Below, piece by piece: positions 17,859 through 25,447 of a stretch of DNA of 64,000 bases. Position 1 is the stretch's first letter; each line of letters opens with the position of its first letter. Made by a program: the position numbers and the translations under genes. A model generated the notes under the pieces. That model saw nothing but the letters and a program-made list of their open reading frames with translations. It did no database searches and had not been told where the DNA came from. The stretch comes from JADKCZ01 sp963786945 (lineage in GTDB: Bacteria; Myxococcota; Myxococcia; Myxococcales; Anaeromyxobacteraceae), in NCBI GenBank assembly GCA_963786945.1, contig CAWBAO010000003.1, positions 310,001-374,000 of the forward strand, read 5' to 3'.

Positions 17859-17886
17859 TTGACACCCGAGAAATCGGGGCTGTAAC
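17859..17886 (+). promoter_or_regulatory. sigma-70 type promoter of outer-membrane barrel gene
   Basis: Consensus -35 TTGACA (17859-17864), a 16-base spacer and TGTAAC (17881-17886), with ATG 29 bases downstream after GGAGG. The spacer contains an inverted repeat CCCGA-gaaa-TCGGG (17865-17878) that could be an operator. Confidence 0.6.
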
Positions 17887-17914
17887 CTCGATCCGTCTCC
17901 CCCCTGGAGGTTGC

Positions 17915-18904
17915 ATGCGTCGCCCGCTGGCGCTCCTCGCCGCCGTTCTCGCCCTCGCCGCGTCCGCGGCCCGGGCCGCGGAACCGCTCGACCTCGACAT
18001 CACCCGGCTCGGGCCGCCCAGCGGGTACGTCTGGATGCTGGCCCGCTGCGGCGCCCCGTCGCCCACCTGCGTGCAGAGCGCGGAGGACGACGCGCTGGCC
18101 TCCGACGCCCGCATGCGCTTCGCCATGCTCAGCTCGGAGCTGGCCCTGTCGCTCTCCTCGGCGCTGCTCCAGCCGGCCGCCACCGTCGGCCACGCCGGCT
18201 TCGCCTTCGACATGGAGGTGGCCTACACCCAGGTCCACAAGGAGGTGGTGGGGACCGGCGTCTTCCCGGCCCCGCCGGCCGCCGCGGCCTTCCCGCGCAA
18301 CTACTGGCCGACCCACAACAAGACCCCCTCCGAGCTGCTGGTCCCGTCCTTCCACGTCCGCAAGTCGCTCCCCTTCAGCCTCGAGCTGGGCGGCCGCATC
18401 CTCTACCTCTCCCAGTCGAGCTACTTCGCCGCGCAGCTGCACGGGAAGTGGGCCATCCAGGAGGGCTACGCCAGGATCCCGGACGTGGCGCTGCTCTTCG
18501 CCCACACCATGTTCCTCGGCCAGAAGGACCTCAACCTCGCCAGCACCGACCTCCAGCTGCTGGTGTCGAAGCGCTTCGGGGTCAACGCCGTCATGAGCCT
18601 CACCCCGTACCTGGGGCTCCGCTACCTGCTGGTCCGGGCCAGCAGCGATCCCATCGGCTACGCGCCGGACCAGCCCACGCCGTCCCCGCCCACCACCATC
18701 GTGGCCGCGGCCGCCGAGTTCCCCACCCTCACCCGGTCCCTCTACCGGACCACGCTCGGCCTGCGCATGACCGCCTCCGCCTTCACCATGGCGGCCGAGG
18801 GCACCTGGTTCGGCGGCGGCCACTACAAGGCCAGCGACGGCTACCCGGAGTACAGCCTGGAGTCCTCGCTGGGCGCCGCCTTCAAGCTCGGCTTCGAGTT
18901 CTAG
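17915..18904 (+). CDS. predicted outer-membrane beta-barrel protein, function unknown
   Basis: 329 residues with a clear Sec signal peptide (MRRPLALLAAVLALAASAARA, cleavage about residue 22) and alternating hydrophobic/polar strands through the mature part, ending ...AAFKLGFEF; a terminal Phe is the usual sorting signal for BAM-inserted barrels. A CGAPSPTC pair near residue 45 could form a disulfide. I do not recognise a named family. It has its own strong promoter and Shine-Dalgarno, and its stop shares CTAG with the convergent phosphodiesterase gene. Confidence 0.75.
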   Translation: MRRPLALLAAVLALAASAARAAEPLDLDITRLGPPSGYVWMLARCGAPSPTCVQSAEDDALASDARMRFAMLSSELALSLSSALLQPAATVGHAGFAFDMEVAYTQVHKEVVGTGVFPAPPAAAAFPRNYWPTHNKTPSELLVPSFHVRKSLPFSLELGGRILYLSQSSYFAAQLHGKWAIQEGYARIPDVALLFAHTMFLGQKDLNLASTDLQLLVSKRFGVNAVMSLTPYLGLRYLLVRASSDPIGYAPDQPTPSPPTTIVAAAAEFPTLTRSLYRTTLGLRMTASAFTMAAEGTWFGGGHYKASDGYPEYSLESSLGAAFKLGFEF

Positions 18905-19686
18905 CCCCGCCCCGCCAGCGCCGCCTCGACGGCGCGCCGGGCCGCCCCGGGGGCGTTGCAGACCAGCCCGGCCACGCCGGCGCGCGCCAGCCGCGCCACC
19001 TGCCCGGGATCGTCCACGGTCCAGACGTTGACCGCCCGCCCCGCCGCCACCCAGCCCGCCAGCCGCCGGGGCGTGCAGAGCCCGAGGGCCGGGTGCAGCG
19101 CCGAGGGGCGCAGCCACGCCATCGCCAGCGGGACGCGCAGCGGCCGGTGCCAGGCCGGCTCGAAGAGCAGGCCGGTGGCGACCCGGGGCGCGGCGCCCCG
19201 GAACGCCTTCAGCAGCGTGAAGTCGAACGAGGAGACGATGACCCTCTCCGCGGCGCCGGCGTCGGCGACGACCCGGGCCACCGCGGTGGCCAGGCCGGGA
19301 TCCGGCCGGCCGGTCCGGGCCTTCAGCTCGACGTTGACCACCGCACCGGGCAGGGCCTCCAGCACCTCGCGGAGCAGCGGGATGCGCTCGCCACGGAAGC
19401 GCGCGCCCTTCCAGCCCCCGGCGTCGAGACGGCGCAGCGCCGGCAGCGCCGACCCCGGCACCGACAGCCGCAGGCCGCAGGTCCGCGTGGTCTCCTCGTC
19501 GTGGATCACCACCACCTCGCCGCTGGCGCACCGCCAGGCGTCCAGCTCGACGCCGTCCGCCCCATCGGCCAGCGCCCGGGTGAAGGCGGCCAGGGTGTTC
19601 TCCGGGGCGTCGGCCGAGGCGCCCCGGTGGCCGAGGACCAGCGGCCGATCGGTGCGGCGGGGCGGGGGGACGAAGGGGAAGGACAT
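18901..19686 (-). CDS. glycerophosphodiester phosphodiesterase
   Basis: GDPD-family TIM barrel of about 261 residues that hydrolyses glycerophosphodiesters to an alcohol and glycerol-3-phosphate. Catalytic motif VLGHRGASADAPENTLAAF, metal ligands in GVELDAWRCASGEVVVIHDEETTRTC, then VVNVELKAR and the C-terminal VNVWTVDDPGQVARL. No signal peptide, so probably cytoplasmic. ATG at 19686 is preferred over GTG at 19731, which lies only 4 bases beyond a -10-like TAGCAT and would precede the transcript start. Convergent with the barrel gene via CTAG. Confidence 0.9.
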   Translation of the reverse strand: MSFPFVPPPRRTDRPLVLGHRGASADAPENTLAAFTRALADGADGVELDAWRCASGEVVVIHDEETTRTCGLRLSVPGSALPALRRLDAGGWKGARFRGERIPLLREVLEALPGAVVNVELKARTGRPDPGLATAVARVVADAGAAERVIVSSFDFTLLKAFRGAAPRVATGLLFEPAWHRPLRVPLAMAWLRPSALHPALGLCTPRRLAGWVAAGRAVNVWTVDDPGQVARLARAGVAGLVCNAPGAARRAVEAALAGRG

Positions 19687-19787
19687 GGCGTCGGTGCGCG
19701 GACCTGGCGTCTGGCGCCCGCCCGGTCGCACGACTATGCTACCGCGCCGCGTGCCACCGGCGTGGCCACGATGGGTGGGAGTGAACC

Positions 19788-19985
19788 ATGGGCATGGGTG
19801 AACTGGTCGTCGTCCTGATCGTCGTGGTCCTCGTCTTCGGGGCCAACAAGATCCCGGCGCTGGGGGACGGGCTCGGCAAGGCCATCCGCAACTTCAAGAA
19901 GAGCGTGAACGAGGACCCGGCCATCGACGTGACGCCCAGGAAGCCCCCGCCGCCCACCACGCCGGGCGAGCCGCCCGCCAGGTAG
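19788..19985 (+). CDS. tatA: twin-arginine translocase subunit TatA/TatE
   Basis: 65-residue TatA-type pore subunit: short N-terminus, one membrane helix (ELVVVLIVVVLVFG, about 5-19), the FG hinge, and the amphipathic helix KIPALGDGLGKAIRNFKKSV, then a Pro-rich tail. GGGAG lies a few bases before the ATG. No tatB or tatC is adjacent, so the rest of the system must be encoded elsewhere. Divergent from the phosphodiesterase gene; TATGCTA at 19735-19741 could serve as a -10 on either strand. Confidence 0.93.
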   Translation: MGMGELVVVLIVVVLVFGANKIPALGDGLGKAIRNFKKSVNEDPAIDVTPRKPPPPTTPGEPPAR

Positions 19986-19992
19986 CGCCTCC

Positions 19993-20016
19993 GGCGCCGG
20001 CCCCCGCCCCGGCGCC
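19993..20016. terminator. hairpin between convergent genes
   Basis: GGCGCCGG / CCGGCGCC, 8 pairs with an 8-base loop, lying exactly in the 32-base space between the tatA stop and the stop of the opposing gene. It could act for both strands. Confidence 0.5.
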
Positions 20017-20017
20017 G

Positions 20018-20785
20018 TCACCTGCCGGCCGCGCCGGCCCGGGCGCGGGCCAGGCGGGCCGCGGTGGCGCGCAGCAGCGAGTGGACCGTGGCGTCGCGAC
20101 CCAGCTCGGCCAGCTCCGCGGCCGGGAGCACCGCCAGCAGCTTGAGCGCCAGGGCCGGCTCGGCGTACGGGTTCCGCACCAGCGCCAGCATCACCGCCGG
20201 CCTGGTCCGCCAGCGGCGCGACTCGGCCAGCAGCCGCAGCGTCTCCGGGCGCATGGGGCGCCGCGCCGCGATGCGGACGGCGAAGGGCTCGGTGAGGAGC
20301 GGGTTGCGCAGCAGCTCGCGCACCACCGACGGCTCCCCCTCCGCCGCCAGCCGCGCCAGCAGGTCCGGATCGCGGTGGGTGCGGGCCATGGTCTTCTTGT
20401 GACCGAGCGTCAAGGTGGCGAGGCGGGCATCGCCATGGTCGCGTGGGGGCACCCAGGCCCGCTTCGCCGGCGGCGACACCAGCAGGCTGGAGACCTCCAG
20501 CAGCTCGTGCTCGGCGGCCACCGCGTAGACCTCGGCGAGGTGGTCGTAGAGGAGGGCGGCGTCGGGTCCCACCAGCGCCTGCCCCACCGCGGCCATGGCG
20601 GCCCGCTCGTCGGCCCCGGCGCTCCGCGCCAGCGTCGCCACCACCCGCACCGCGGTCTCGGCGGGCATGGCGGCCAGCGCCCGCGCCGCGGCCCCCGCCC
20701 GCGCCGGGCCCTCCTCGAGCGCCGCGAGCTGCCGGGCCAGCGCCCGGGCCGGACCCGCTCCCCGGCCCGCCTCCAGCGGGCTCAC
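20018..20785 (-). CDS. alpha-helical repeat protein of unknown function
   Basis: 255 residues, rich in Ala, Leu and Arg, predicted all-helical. Several segments read like HEAT- or DUF2336-type helical repeats, e.g. EPSVVRELLRNPLLTEPFAVRIAARRP and TRPAVMLALVRNPYAEPALALKLL, where RNP(L/Y) recurs about 50 residues apart. No signal peptide, membrane segment or catalytic motif is visible. Its ATG overlaps the stop of the upstream zinc-ribbon gene (ATGA), so the two are translated as a pair and probably act together. Confidence 0.7.
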   Translation of the reverse strand: MSPLEAGRGAGPARALARQLAALEEGPARAGAAARALAAMPAETAVRVVATLARSAGADERAAMAAVGQALVGPDAALLYDHLAEVYAVAAEHELLEVSSLLVSPPAKRAWVPPRDHGDARLATLTLGHKKTMARTHRDPDLLARLAAEGEPSVVRELLRNPLLTEPFAVRIAARRPMRPETLRLLAESRRWRTRPAVMLALVRNPYAEPALALKLLAVLPAAELAELGRDATVHSLLRATAARLARARAGAAGR

Positions 20786-22233
20786 CGGCCGTCGCCCGCC
20801 ACCGGCTGGACCCGCAGCGAGGCGCCGGCCAGCGTGCCCGGGTCCTCGTCGAAGGCGATGAGGAACGGGGCGGAGGCGCCCGGGGCCAGCCGCGCGCCGC
20901 CCGGGTCGGCCGCCCCGGCGAGGGCCTTCGACAGGGCGGGGCCGTCGACCGCCTCGTAGAGCGCCTCGGGGCCGGGCACGGCGCCGGCGGGCACCTCGCC
21001 GCGTGCCACCACGGCGCCGCCGCGCACCACCTCGACCACCACCCGCACGCCCTCGAGCGGCGTGGCCGCCGTGGAGCTCACCGTGCCGCGGACGAAGAGC
21101 AGGGGCCGGCCGCGGGCCCGCTCGTACTGCCCGCTGGTCACGCCGCTGACCGTGAGCACCCCCGCCGGCGGGCGGGGGGCCAGCACCGCCAGGATGGCCG
21201 ACGGCCGGAGCGCGTCCGACGGGGCCAGGCCGCCGCGCCAGACCACCAGGATGGCCAGCGCCAGCAGGAGCAGCGCCGCCAGCGCCATGGCGCTGACCAG
21301 CACGTCGCGGATCCCGAGGGCGGCCAGGGCGATGGGCTGCTCGGCGGTCGGCTCCTCCGGCGGCAGCGGCGGGGCCCGGCGGCGCGGCTCCTCGACCGCC
21401 AGGGGATCGGCGGCCACCGCGGCGGCGGTGAACGGATCGAGCTGCAGCGGCGGCTCACCCTCGTCGGCGGGTCGGGGCGGCGCGGCCGTCCCCCAGGCGC
21501 CGCTCCCGGCTCCGGGCTCGGCCGTGGGGTGGACGCCGTCGCCCAGCTCCGACAGGCCGGGGTCGAGCGGCGCCGTGCCGGCGAAGGGATCCTCGGAGGC
21601 CCCGGTCACGGGCAGGGGGGCCAGGTCGATCGAGTGGCGCACCCGGCGCGCCGGCGGCGTGGTCAGCTCCTCGAGGGAGAGCGAGCCGCTCCCGCCGGCC
21701 AGCCCGCCGAGGATCGGCGCCGGTGGTGCCACCAGCTCGGGCGGGGCGTGCGGCTCGAAGGCGTCCGCCGGGGCGGCGGGCGCCTGGGCGAAGGGGTCGA
21801 GGTCCGCCGGGTGGGTGGCGGGCGGCGCGAACGGGTCCACGGCGGGTGGCCCCGCGCCGGGCCCCGGCCCGAGGAGATCGGCCGCCACGCCGGCGCGGTC
21901 CGGGGCCGCCGCCTCCCGGGGTCGCGGCGCGAACGGGTCGACGGGGGCGGGCGCCGCACCCAGGTTCGGCTCCAGGTCGACCTCGAAGGCGGCGCGGGCA
22001 TCGAGCGTGGAGGGCCGGCGCGGGAGTGGCGGCGGCGCGGGGCGCGGCGGGGCCGGTTCCATCGGCAGGGCCTGGCTGGCGGTGCCCGGCGGCTCCGGCG
22101 GCGGCACCTCGAGGGGGCGCTGCACCGAGAAGACGGTCCGGCACTTCGAGCAGCGGAGCCTGGCGCCGCGAGGCCCGACCTTCTCGTCGTCGACGCGGAA
22201 CTTGGCGGAGCAGGAGGTGCAGACGACGATCAT
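20782..22233 (-). CDS. MJ0042-type zinc-ribbon membrane protein with DUF3426-like C-terminus
   Basis: 483 residues. N-terminal zinc ribbon MIVVCTSCSAKFRVDDEKVGPRGARLRCSKCRTVF (CxxC...CxxC, about 5-32), a long low-complexity Pro/Ala/Asp linker (about 40-300, with repeated DPFA motifs), one membrane helix (VSAMALAALLLLALAILVVW), and a C-terminal extracytoplasmic domain resembling DUF3426 (GQYERARGRPLLFVRGTVSSTAATPLEGVRVVVEV). This architecture is common in Myxococcota; function is unknown. Start ATG begins the zinc ribbon directly. Divergent from the PHA-regulator-like gene over 110 bases. Confidence 0.85.
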   Translation of the reverse strand: MIVVCTSCSAKFRVDDEKVGPRGARLRCSKCRTVFSVQRPLEVPPPEPPGTASQALPMEPAPPRPAPPPLPRRPSTLDARAAFEVDLEPNLGAAPAPVDPFAPRPREAAAPDRAGVAADLLGPGPGAGPPAVDPFAPPATHPADLDPFAQAPAAPADAFEPHAPPELVAPPAPILGGLAGGSGSLSLEELTTPPARRVRHSIDLAPLPVTGASEDPFAGTAPLDPGLSELGDGVHPTAEPGAGSGAWGTAAPPRPADEGEPPLQLDPFTAAAVAADPLAVEEPRRRAPPLPPEEPTAEQPIALAALGIRDVLVSAMALAALLLLALAILVVWRGGLAPSDALRPSAILAVLAPRPPAGVLTVSGVTSGQYERARGRPLLFVRGTVSSTAATPLEGVRVVVEVVRGGAVVARGEVPAGAVPGPEALYEAVDGPALSKALAGAADPGGARLAPGASAPFLIAFDEDPGTLAGASLRVQPVAGDGR

Positions 22234-22274
22234 TGCCGAACCGTTGGTTCATCGAAGATTACACCCCGAAACTC

Positions 22275-22303
22275 TTGACACCAAGCGCCATCGCCAGAAC
22301 AAT
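22275..22303 (+). promoter_or_regulatory. sigma-70 type promoter of PHA-regulator-like gene
   Basis: TTGACA (22275-22280), 17-base spacer, AACAAT (22298-22303). The ATG follows at 22344, giving a leader of about 34 bases. The AT content of the segment is well above the surrounding sequence. Confidence 0.6.
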
Positions 22304-22343
22304 CCCTTGCGTTGCAGGCACTTGGATTCCCTCGGGGGCAGCG

Positions 22344-22940
22344 ATGACCGACGAGCAGGAGACCACCGCCGAACCCGCGACTTCCGGCACCGAGCCGAAG
22401 GTGATCAAGCGGTACACCAACCGGAAGCTCTACGACACGGTGGAATCCCGGTACGTGACCCTCGACGAGATCGCCGAGATGATCAAGGCGGGCGGCGAGG
22501 TGAAGGTGATCGACAACCGGACCAAGGACGACCTCACCGCGGTCACGCTGGCCCAGATCATCTTCGAGGAGGAGAAGAAGAGCTCCCGCACCAGCATGCG
22601 GACGCTGCTCGGGCTCATCCGCCAGGGGAGCGAGGTGGCCCAGCAGATGGTGGGCGGGGCCGGGGGCGACCTGCGCGAGCGCGTCGACGCCGTGCGCCAG
22701 GCCGCCGAGCACCGGGTGCAGAGCCTGCTGGCGCGAGGCCAGCAGACCGGCGAGAAGGCCCGCGAGCTGGTGAGCGCCTCGCAAGAGGCGCTGGCGGGCC
22801 TGCAGCGGAGGATCGACGAGCGGGTCCGCTCGGCCGCCGAGGGGATCCACAACCTCCCCGAGGTCAAGCGCCAGCTCGACGACATCGCCCGGCGGATCGA
22901 GTCGCTGGAGAAGAAGCTGGACGAGCAGGACCGCAAGTAG
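22344..22940 (+). CDS. polyhydroxyalkanoate synthesis regulator-like (PhaR N-domain) protein
   Basis: 198 residues. The N-terminal 70 residues match the PHB accumulation regulatory domain of PhaR: VIKRYTNRKLYDTVESRYVTLDEIAEMIKAGGEVKVIDNRTKDDLTAVTLAQIIFEEEKK. In PhaR this domain binds DNA and PHA granules. The rest is a long coiled coil (LRERVDAVRQAAEHRVQSLL ... IARRIESLEKKLDEQDRK) in place of the usual short PhaR tail, which resembles phasin-type helices. ATG at 22344 begins the conserved protein. No PHA synthase is in the window, so the link to PHA is by family only. Convergent with a phasin-like gene. Confidence 0.85.
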   Translation: MTDEQETTAEPATSGTEPKVIKRYTNRKLYDTVESRYVTLDEIAEMIKAGGEVKVIDNRTKDDLTAVTLAQIIFEEEKKSSRTSMRTLLGLIRQGSEVAQQMVGGAGGDLRERVDAVRQAAEHRVQSLLARGQQTGEKARELVSASQEALAGLQRRIDERVRSAAEGIHNLPEVKRQLDDIARRIESLEKKLDEQDRK

Positions 22941-22971
22941 GCCCGGCGCCGCCGCTGGCGGCCGGGGCGAG

Positions 22972-23298
22972 CTAGGGCTCCGAGGTCTCGGGCGCCGGGG
23001 CCGGGTCGGACTCCTCGAGCCGGGCCTGCAGCGCCTCGACCTGCGCCTCCAGCTCGCTCATCCGCTGGCGCATGGTGCGCACCTCGTCCGCGGTGGGAAG
23101 GTTGGCGGCGTGGAGCGCCGCCTGGAGGCCCGACTCGACGGTGGCGCGCGCGGCGGCGGCCGCGGCCAGCAGCTCCTGCAGGCCACGGGTGACGCGCTCG
23201 TCGGTCAGCACCTTCCCCACCACCTCGGTGGCGCGCTGCTCGCCCGAGGCGATCACCTGCTTCACGACCGGGTGCTTCAGGAGCTCATCGAAGAGCAT
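22972..23298 (-). CDS. small coiled-coil protein, phasin-like
   Basis: 108 residues, almost wholly helical: MLFDELLKHPVVKQVIASGEQRATEVVGKVLTDERVTRGLQELL, an Ala-rich helix, then a heptad-like MRQRMSELEAQVEALQARLEES. This Ala/Gln/Glu-rich amphipathic pattern resembles phasins and small granule-associated proteins, but the match is structural rather than a recognised signature. GGAGG precedes the ATG by about 11 bases. It faces the PhaR-like gene tail to tail, and both have helical C-termini that could interact. Confidence 0.6.
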   Translation of the reverse strand: MLFDELLKHPVVKQVIASGEQRATEVVGKVLTDERVTRGLQELLAAAAAARATVESGLQAALHAANLPTADEVRTMRQRMSELEAQVEALQARLEESDPAPAPETSEP

Positions 23299-23336
23299 GG
23301 TGGACTTGTCCTCCGCCCCCCTCTAGCTTGTCAAGC

Positions 23337-24290
23337 GTGGCGCCCGTCGCTCACCTCGACCGCCGCCTGGTGGTCGTCACCGGCAAGGGTGGAACCGGCA
23401 AGTCGACGGTCGCCGCCGCGCTGGCGCTGCTGTCGGCACGGGCGGGCCGCCGGGTGCTGGTGGCCGAGGTGAACGCCGAGGCGCGGGTGGCCCAGCTGCT
23501 GGGCGCACCGCCGGCCGGCCACGACGTCCGCGAGGCGCTCCCCGGGATCTTCACGGTGAACGTCACGCCCCCGGCCGCGCTGCGCGAGTACGGGCTGCAG
23601 GTGGTGCGGTTCCAGGCCATCTACGACGCGGTCTTCGAGAACCGGCTGGTGCGCCACTTCCTGCGCGTGGTGCCGGGCCTCGGCGAGCTGGTCATGCTGG
23701 GCAAGATCCTCCACGAGGCGCGCGCCGAGGTGGGTGGCCGGCCCCGCTGGGACCAGGTGATCATCGACGCCCCGGCCACCGGCCACGCCGTGCAGCTGCT
23801 GCGCGTGCCCGGCGCCATGCTCGGCATGGTGCCGCCCGGGCCGCTCCGCTCCGACGCCCAGTGGATGCAGGCCTGGCTGGTCGATCCGGCCCGCACCACG
23901 GCCGTGCTGGTGACGCTGCCGGAGGAGATGCCGATCACCGAGGCCATCGAGCTCGATGGGCAGCTGCGCCAGCAGGTCGGGCTGGCCCCGGCGGCGGTGC
24001 TGGTGAACGCCATGCCCGGGCAGCGGCTCACCGAGGCGCAGGCGGCGCGGCTCGGCCCGCTCACCTCGGCGCCGGCCCCGGTGGGACCGGCGGCCAGGTC
24101 GGCCCAGCTCCACGCGGTGCGGAGCGCCGCGGCCCGGCGCGAGCTGCAGCGGCTGCGGGCCGCCCTGCCCCTCCCCACGGCCCTGCTGCCGCTGGTGGCC
24201 GCGGTCGGGTGGGGGCCGGACGAGGTGGAGCAGATCGCCGCGGCCCTGGCGGGACGGGAGGGGAGGTCGCCATGGCTGGAGCCGGCCTGA
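23337..24290 (+). CDS. Get3/ArsA-family ATPase, first of a tandem pair (BagA/BagB-like)
   Basis: 317-residue SIMIBI ATPase of the anion-transporting ATPase (ArsA/Get3) family. Deviant Walker A VVVTGKGGTGKST with the family's signature first Lys, a switch region IIDAPATGHAVQLLRVPG, and an A-loop-like PGQRLTEAQA. No signal peptide, no twin ArsA domains and no arsenite-binding Cys triad, so an arsenical pump role is unlikely. GTG at 23337 is preferred over TTG at 23328: TAGCTT sits 7 bases before it at leaderless distance. Overlaps the second ATPase gene by 19 bases. The arrangement recalls the mycobacterial Rv3679/Rv3680 pair, which forms a heteromer. Confidence 0.85.
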   Translation: MAPVAHLDRRLVVVTGKGGTGKSTVAAALALLSARAGRRVLVAEVNAEARVAQLLGAPPAGHDVREALPGIFTVNVTPPAALREYGLQVVRFQAIYDAVFENRLVRHFLRVVPGLGELVMLGKILHEARAEVGGRPRWDQVIIDAPATGHAVQLLRVPGAMLGMVPPGPLRSDAQWMQAWLVDPARTTAVLVTLPEEMPITEAIELDGQLRQQVGLAPAAVLVNAMPGQRLTEAQAARLGPLTSAPAPVGPAARSAQLHAVRSAAARRELQRLRAALPLPTALLPLVAAVGWGPDEVEQIAAALAGREGRSPWLEPA

Positions 24291-25393
24291 GCCAGTCGCT
24301 CGCCTCCCGCCGGGTGCTGGTCTGCGTCGGCGCCGGCGGCGTCGGCAAGACCTCGGTGGCGGCGGCGCTGGGGCTGGCCCGCGCCATGGAGGGTGGCAAG
24401 GTGCTGGTGTGCACCATCGATCCGGCCCGGCGCCTGGCCAACGCGCTCGGCCTGGCGGCCCTCGGCAACGCCGAGACCCGGGTGCCGGACGAGGCCTTCG
24501 CGGCCGCCGGGCTGCGCCCGCGCGGGCAGCTCTTCGCCATGATGCTCGACGTGAAGCGGACCTGGGACGACCTGGTGACGCGCCACGCCCCCACCGCGGA
24601 GCGGCGCGACCGGATCCTGCGCAACCGGCTCTACCAGCAGATGTCGGCGGCCCTGGCCGGGTCGCAGGAGTACATGGCCACCGAGAAGCTCTACGAGCTG
24701 GCCACCTCCCGCGACTACGACCTCATCGTCCTCGACACGCCGCCCACCGCCCACGCCCTCGACTTCCTCGACGCGCCCGACCGGCTCCTCGACTTCCTCG
24801 GCGACGACCAGGCCCCGCTGCTGCTCTCCCCCGCGCGCGGGGCCCGGATCGGCTTCCGGCTGGCCCAGCTCGGCGGCAGCCTGCTGGTGAAGACGCTGGC
24901 CCGCTTCACCGGCCTCGACATGCTCCGCGACCTGGGTGACTTCCTGGCCAGCTTCCAGGGCATGTACGAGGGCTTCAAGGAGCGGGCCGCGGCCGTCCAC
25001 GAGCTGCTGGCCCGGCCCTCGACCGGCTTCGTGCTGGTGGCCAGCCCCACCGGGCGCGCCGTCGCCGAGGCCGGCTCGCTCCACGAGCGGCTGGTGTCCG
25101 AGGGGATGCCGGTGGCCGGGGTGATCGTCAACCGGGTGACCGCGCCGCTCTGGCCGACGGGGCGGCCGCGGCCGGACGAGGCCGAGCTCTCGGCGGCGCT
25201 CGGCGCCGGCGACGCCGAGCTGGCGCCCGCCCTGGCCCAGGCCCTCGACGAGAACGAGCGGATGGCGGCCTCCGACGCCGCCGCCGCGGCCCCGCTGCTG
25301 GCGGTCGGGCCCCACGCGGTGGTGCCCCGCCTCCCCGAGGACGTCCACGACCTCACCGGCCTGGCCGCCCTGGCCGAGCGGCTGCACGGCTGA
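24272..25393 (+). CDS. Get3/ArsA-family ATPase, second of a tandem pair
   Basis: 373 residues, same family as its neighbour. The Walker A reads VLVCVGAGGVGKTSVAAALGL: the first Lys of the family signature GKGGVGKT is replaced by Ala, whereas the upstream paralogue keeps it. Other motifs: CTIDPARRLANALGL (switch I), LIVLDTPPTAHALDFLDAPDRLLDFL (switch II) and a long helical insert FRLAQLGGSLLVKTLARFTGLDMLRDLGDFL that in Get3 relatives forms the client-binding surface. Start ATG lies inside the end of the first gene after GGGGAGG. The missing Lys suggests an asymmetric heterodimer. Confidence 0.87.
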   Translation: MAGAGLSQSLASRRVLVCVGAGGVGKTSVAAALGLARAMEGGKVLVCTIDPARRLANALGLAALGNAETRVPDEAFAAAGLRPRGQLFAMMLDVKRTWDDLVTRHAPTAERRDRILRNRLYQQMSAALAGSQEYMATEKLYELATSRDYDLIVLDTPPTAHALDFLDAPDRLLDFLGDDQAPLLLSPARGARIGFRLAQLGGSLLVKTLARFTGLDMLRDLGDFLASFQGMYEGFKERAAAVHELLARPSTGFVLVASPTGRAVAEAGSLHERLVSEGMPVAGVIVNRVTAPLWPTGRPRPDEAELSAALGAGDAELAPALAQALDENERMAASDAAAAAPLLAVGPHAVVPRLPEDVHDLTGLAALAERLHG

Positions 25394-25447
25394 GGGGGAG
25401 CCCCTCCGCGCCGGGGGCCGGGGCGCGGTATGAGACAGGAAGCCGCC

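Noticed and set aside
21460..22080. Apparent tandem repeats in the zinc-ribbon gene
   Set aside because: Low-complexity Pro/Ala/Asp linker with recurring DPFA; a coding feature, not a DNA repeat element.
23328..23336. TTG start for the first ArsA-like gene
   Set aside because: Would lie inside the -10-like TAGCTT; the GTG at 23337 has a -10 at leaderless distance.
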